DNA of 5,783 nucleotides. It comes from Methanobacteriota archaeon. GTDB lineage: Archaea; Hydrothermarchaeota; Hydrothermarchaeia; Hydrothermarchaeales; SZUA-236. Of this stretch, positions 5,554 through 5,783 are shown in pieces. Location: positions 1-5,783 of the forward strand of contig QIDD01000071.1 in assembly GCA_003230355.1 (NCBI GenBank), in the 5' to 3' direction. The translations under genes and the position numbers were made by a program. Numbering within the stretch: position 1 is the first letter of the stretch; each line of letters opens with the position of its first letter. The notes under the pieces were generated by a model. It was not told the origin of the DNA and did no database searches. It saw nothing but the letters and a program-made list of their open reading frames with translations.

Positions 5554-5783
5554 TTAATCTAGATACTTTTTTCTATAATCATCTAATGACATGTTATGTT
5601 TCTTAAGATGTCTATTGTCGATTCGGACCACTTTATAACAAATTTCACACCTTTCTTTGAAGCCAAAAGAAACTTGAGTATTGACGATTGATTCATTATA
5701 ATTTTTCCATTTTTTTGGTTTTGAGGATTTTACCGCTTTTTCTATTTCTTTTAATGATATTTCTATTTCCTCTAATAGATCCC
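5554..5783 (-). CDS. 3' end of a gene for a protein with a Ros/MucR-like C2H2 zinc finger
   Basis: The frame is open from the window edge to the TAA at 5554-5556, giving 75 visible C-terminal residues with no in-frame start before the zinc finger; the start lies outside the window. The first 24 residues form a charged Lys/Glu-rich helix (EIEISLKEIEKAVKSSKPKK). Then comes a Cys-x2-Cys-x9-His-x3-His finger at visible residues 45, 48, 58 and 62 (CEICYKVVRIDNRHLKKH), directly followed by NMSLDDYRKKY. The nine-residue spacing, instead of twelve in eukaryotic fingers, and the following LxxxxY helix are the pattern of the prokaryotic Ros/MucR zinc-finger domain. DNA binding or transcriptional regulation is therefore likely, but similar fingers also occur as tails on phage and mobile-element proteins, so the full role depends on the missing N-terminal part. 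GC content is about 28%, far below the other genes here, which hints at foreign origin. Confidence 0.75.
   Translation of the reverse strand, partial: DLLEEIEISLKEIEKAVKSSKPKKWKNYNESIVNTQVSFGFKERCEICYKVVRIDNRHLKKHNMSLDDYRKKYLD

Overview
The window most likely comes from an archaeon, but the lineage cannot be fixed from it. Three things point there: the upstream regions have a TATA element plus Shine-Dalgarno layout rather than bacterial -35/-10 boxes (clearest before the slipin gene); the histidine kinase is a soluble multi-PAS/GAF type; and it is paired with a receiver-only response regulator, a common arrangement in Euryarchaeota and related lineages. Most genes have intermediate GC. The last ~230 bases are much more AT-rich (about 28% GC by hand count).

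Layout. Bases 1-3076 (+ strand) hold a two-component pair: a large sensor histidine kinase whose start lies outside the window (end of one PAS, a full PAS, three GAF domains, HisKA, HATPase_c) and a CheY-like single-domain response regulator overlapping it by 29 bases. Bases 3077-3156 are a short convergent intergenic region with a C7 run and T-rich tracts. Bases 3157-4490 (- strand) hold two adjacent coiled-coil genes, the first membrane-anchored and the second soluble. They appear to be diverged tandem paralogs. Bases 4491-4659 are intergenic and carry a probable promoter and two inverted repeats. Bases 4660-5409 (- strand) encode a slipin/stomatin-type SPFH membrane protein with a convincing archaeal promoter and ribosome binding site. 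Bases 5410-5553 are intergenic, with that promoter and a GNRA-loop hairpin followed by a T-run. Bases 5554-5783 (- strand) are the 3' end of a gene, not bounded by a start in this window, whose product ends in a Ros/MucR-like Cys2-His2 zinc finger.

How they may work together. The kinase and receiver form a cytoplasmic phosphorelay. The third GAF domain keeps the residues that in DevS/DosT-type sensors hold heme and contact its ligand, so redox or gas sensing is a specific, testable idea. The membrane-anchored coiled-coil protein, its soluble paralog and the neighbouring slipin all lie on the - strand and could form a membrane-associated scaffold, but that link rests only on adjacency and protein type. 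The slipin lacks its usual NfeD partner next door. Nothing in the window shows a mobile element, CRISPR array, tRNA or rRNA.
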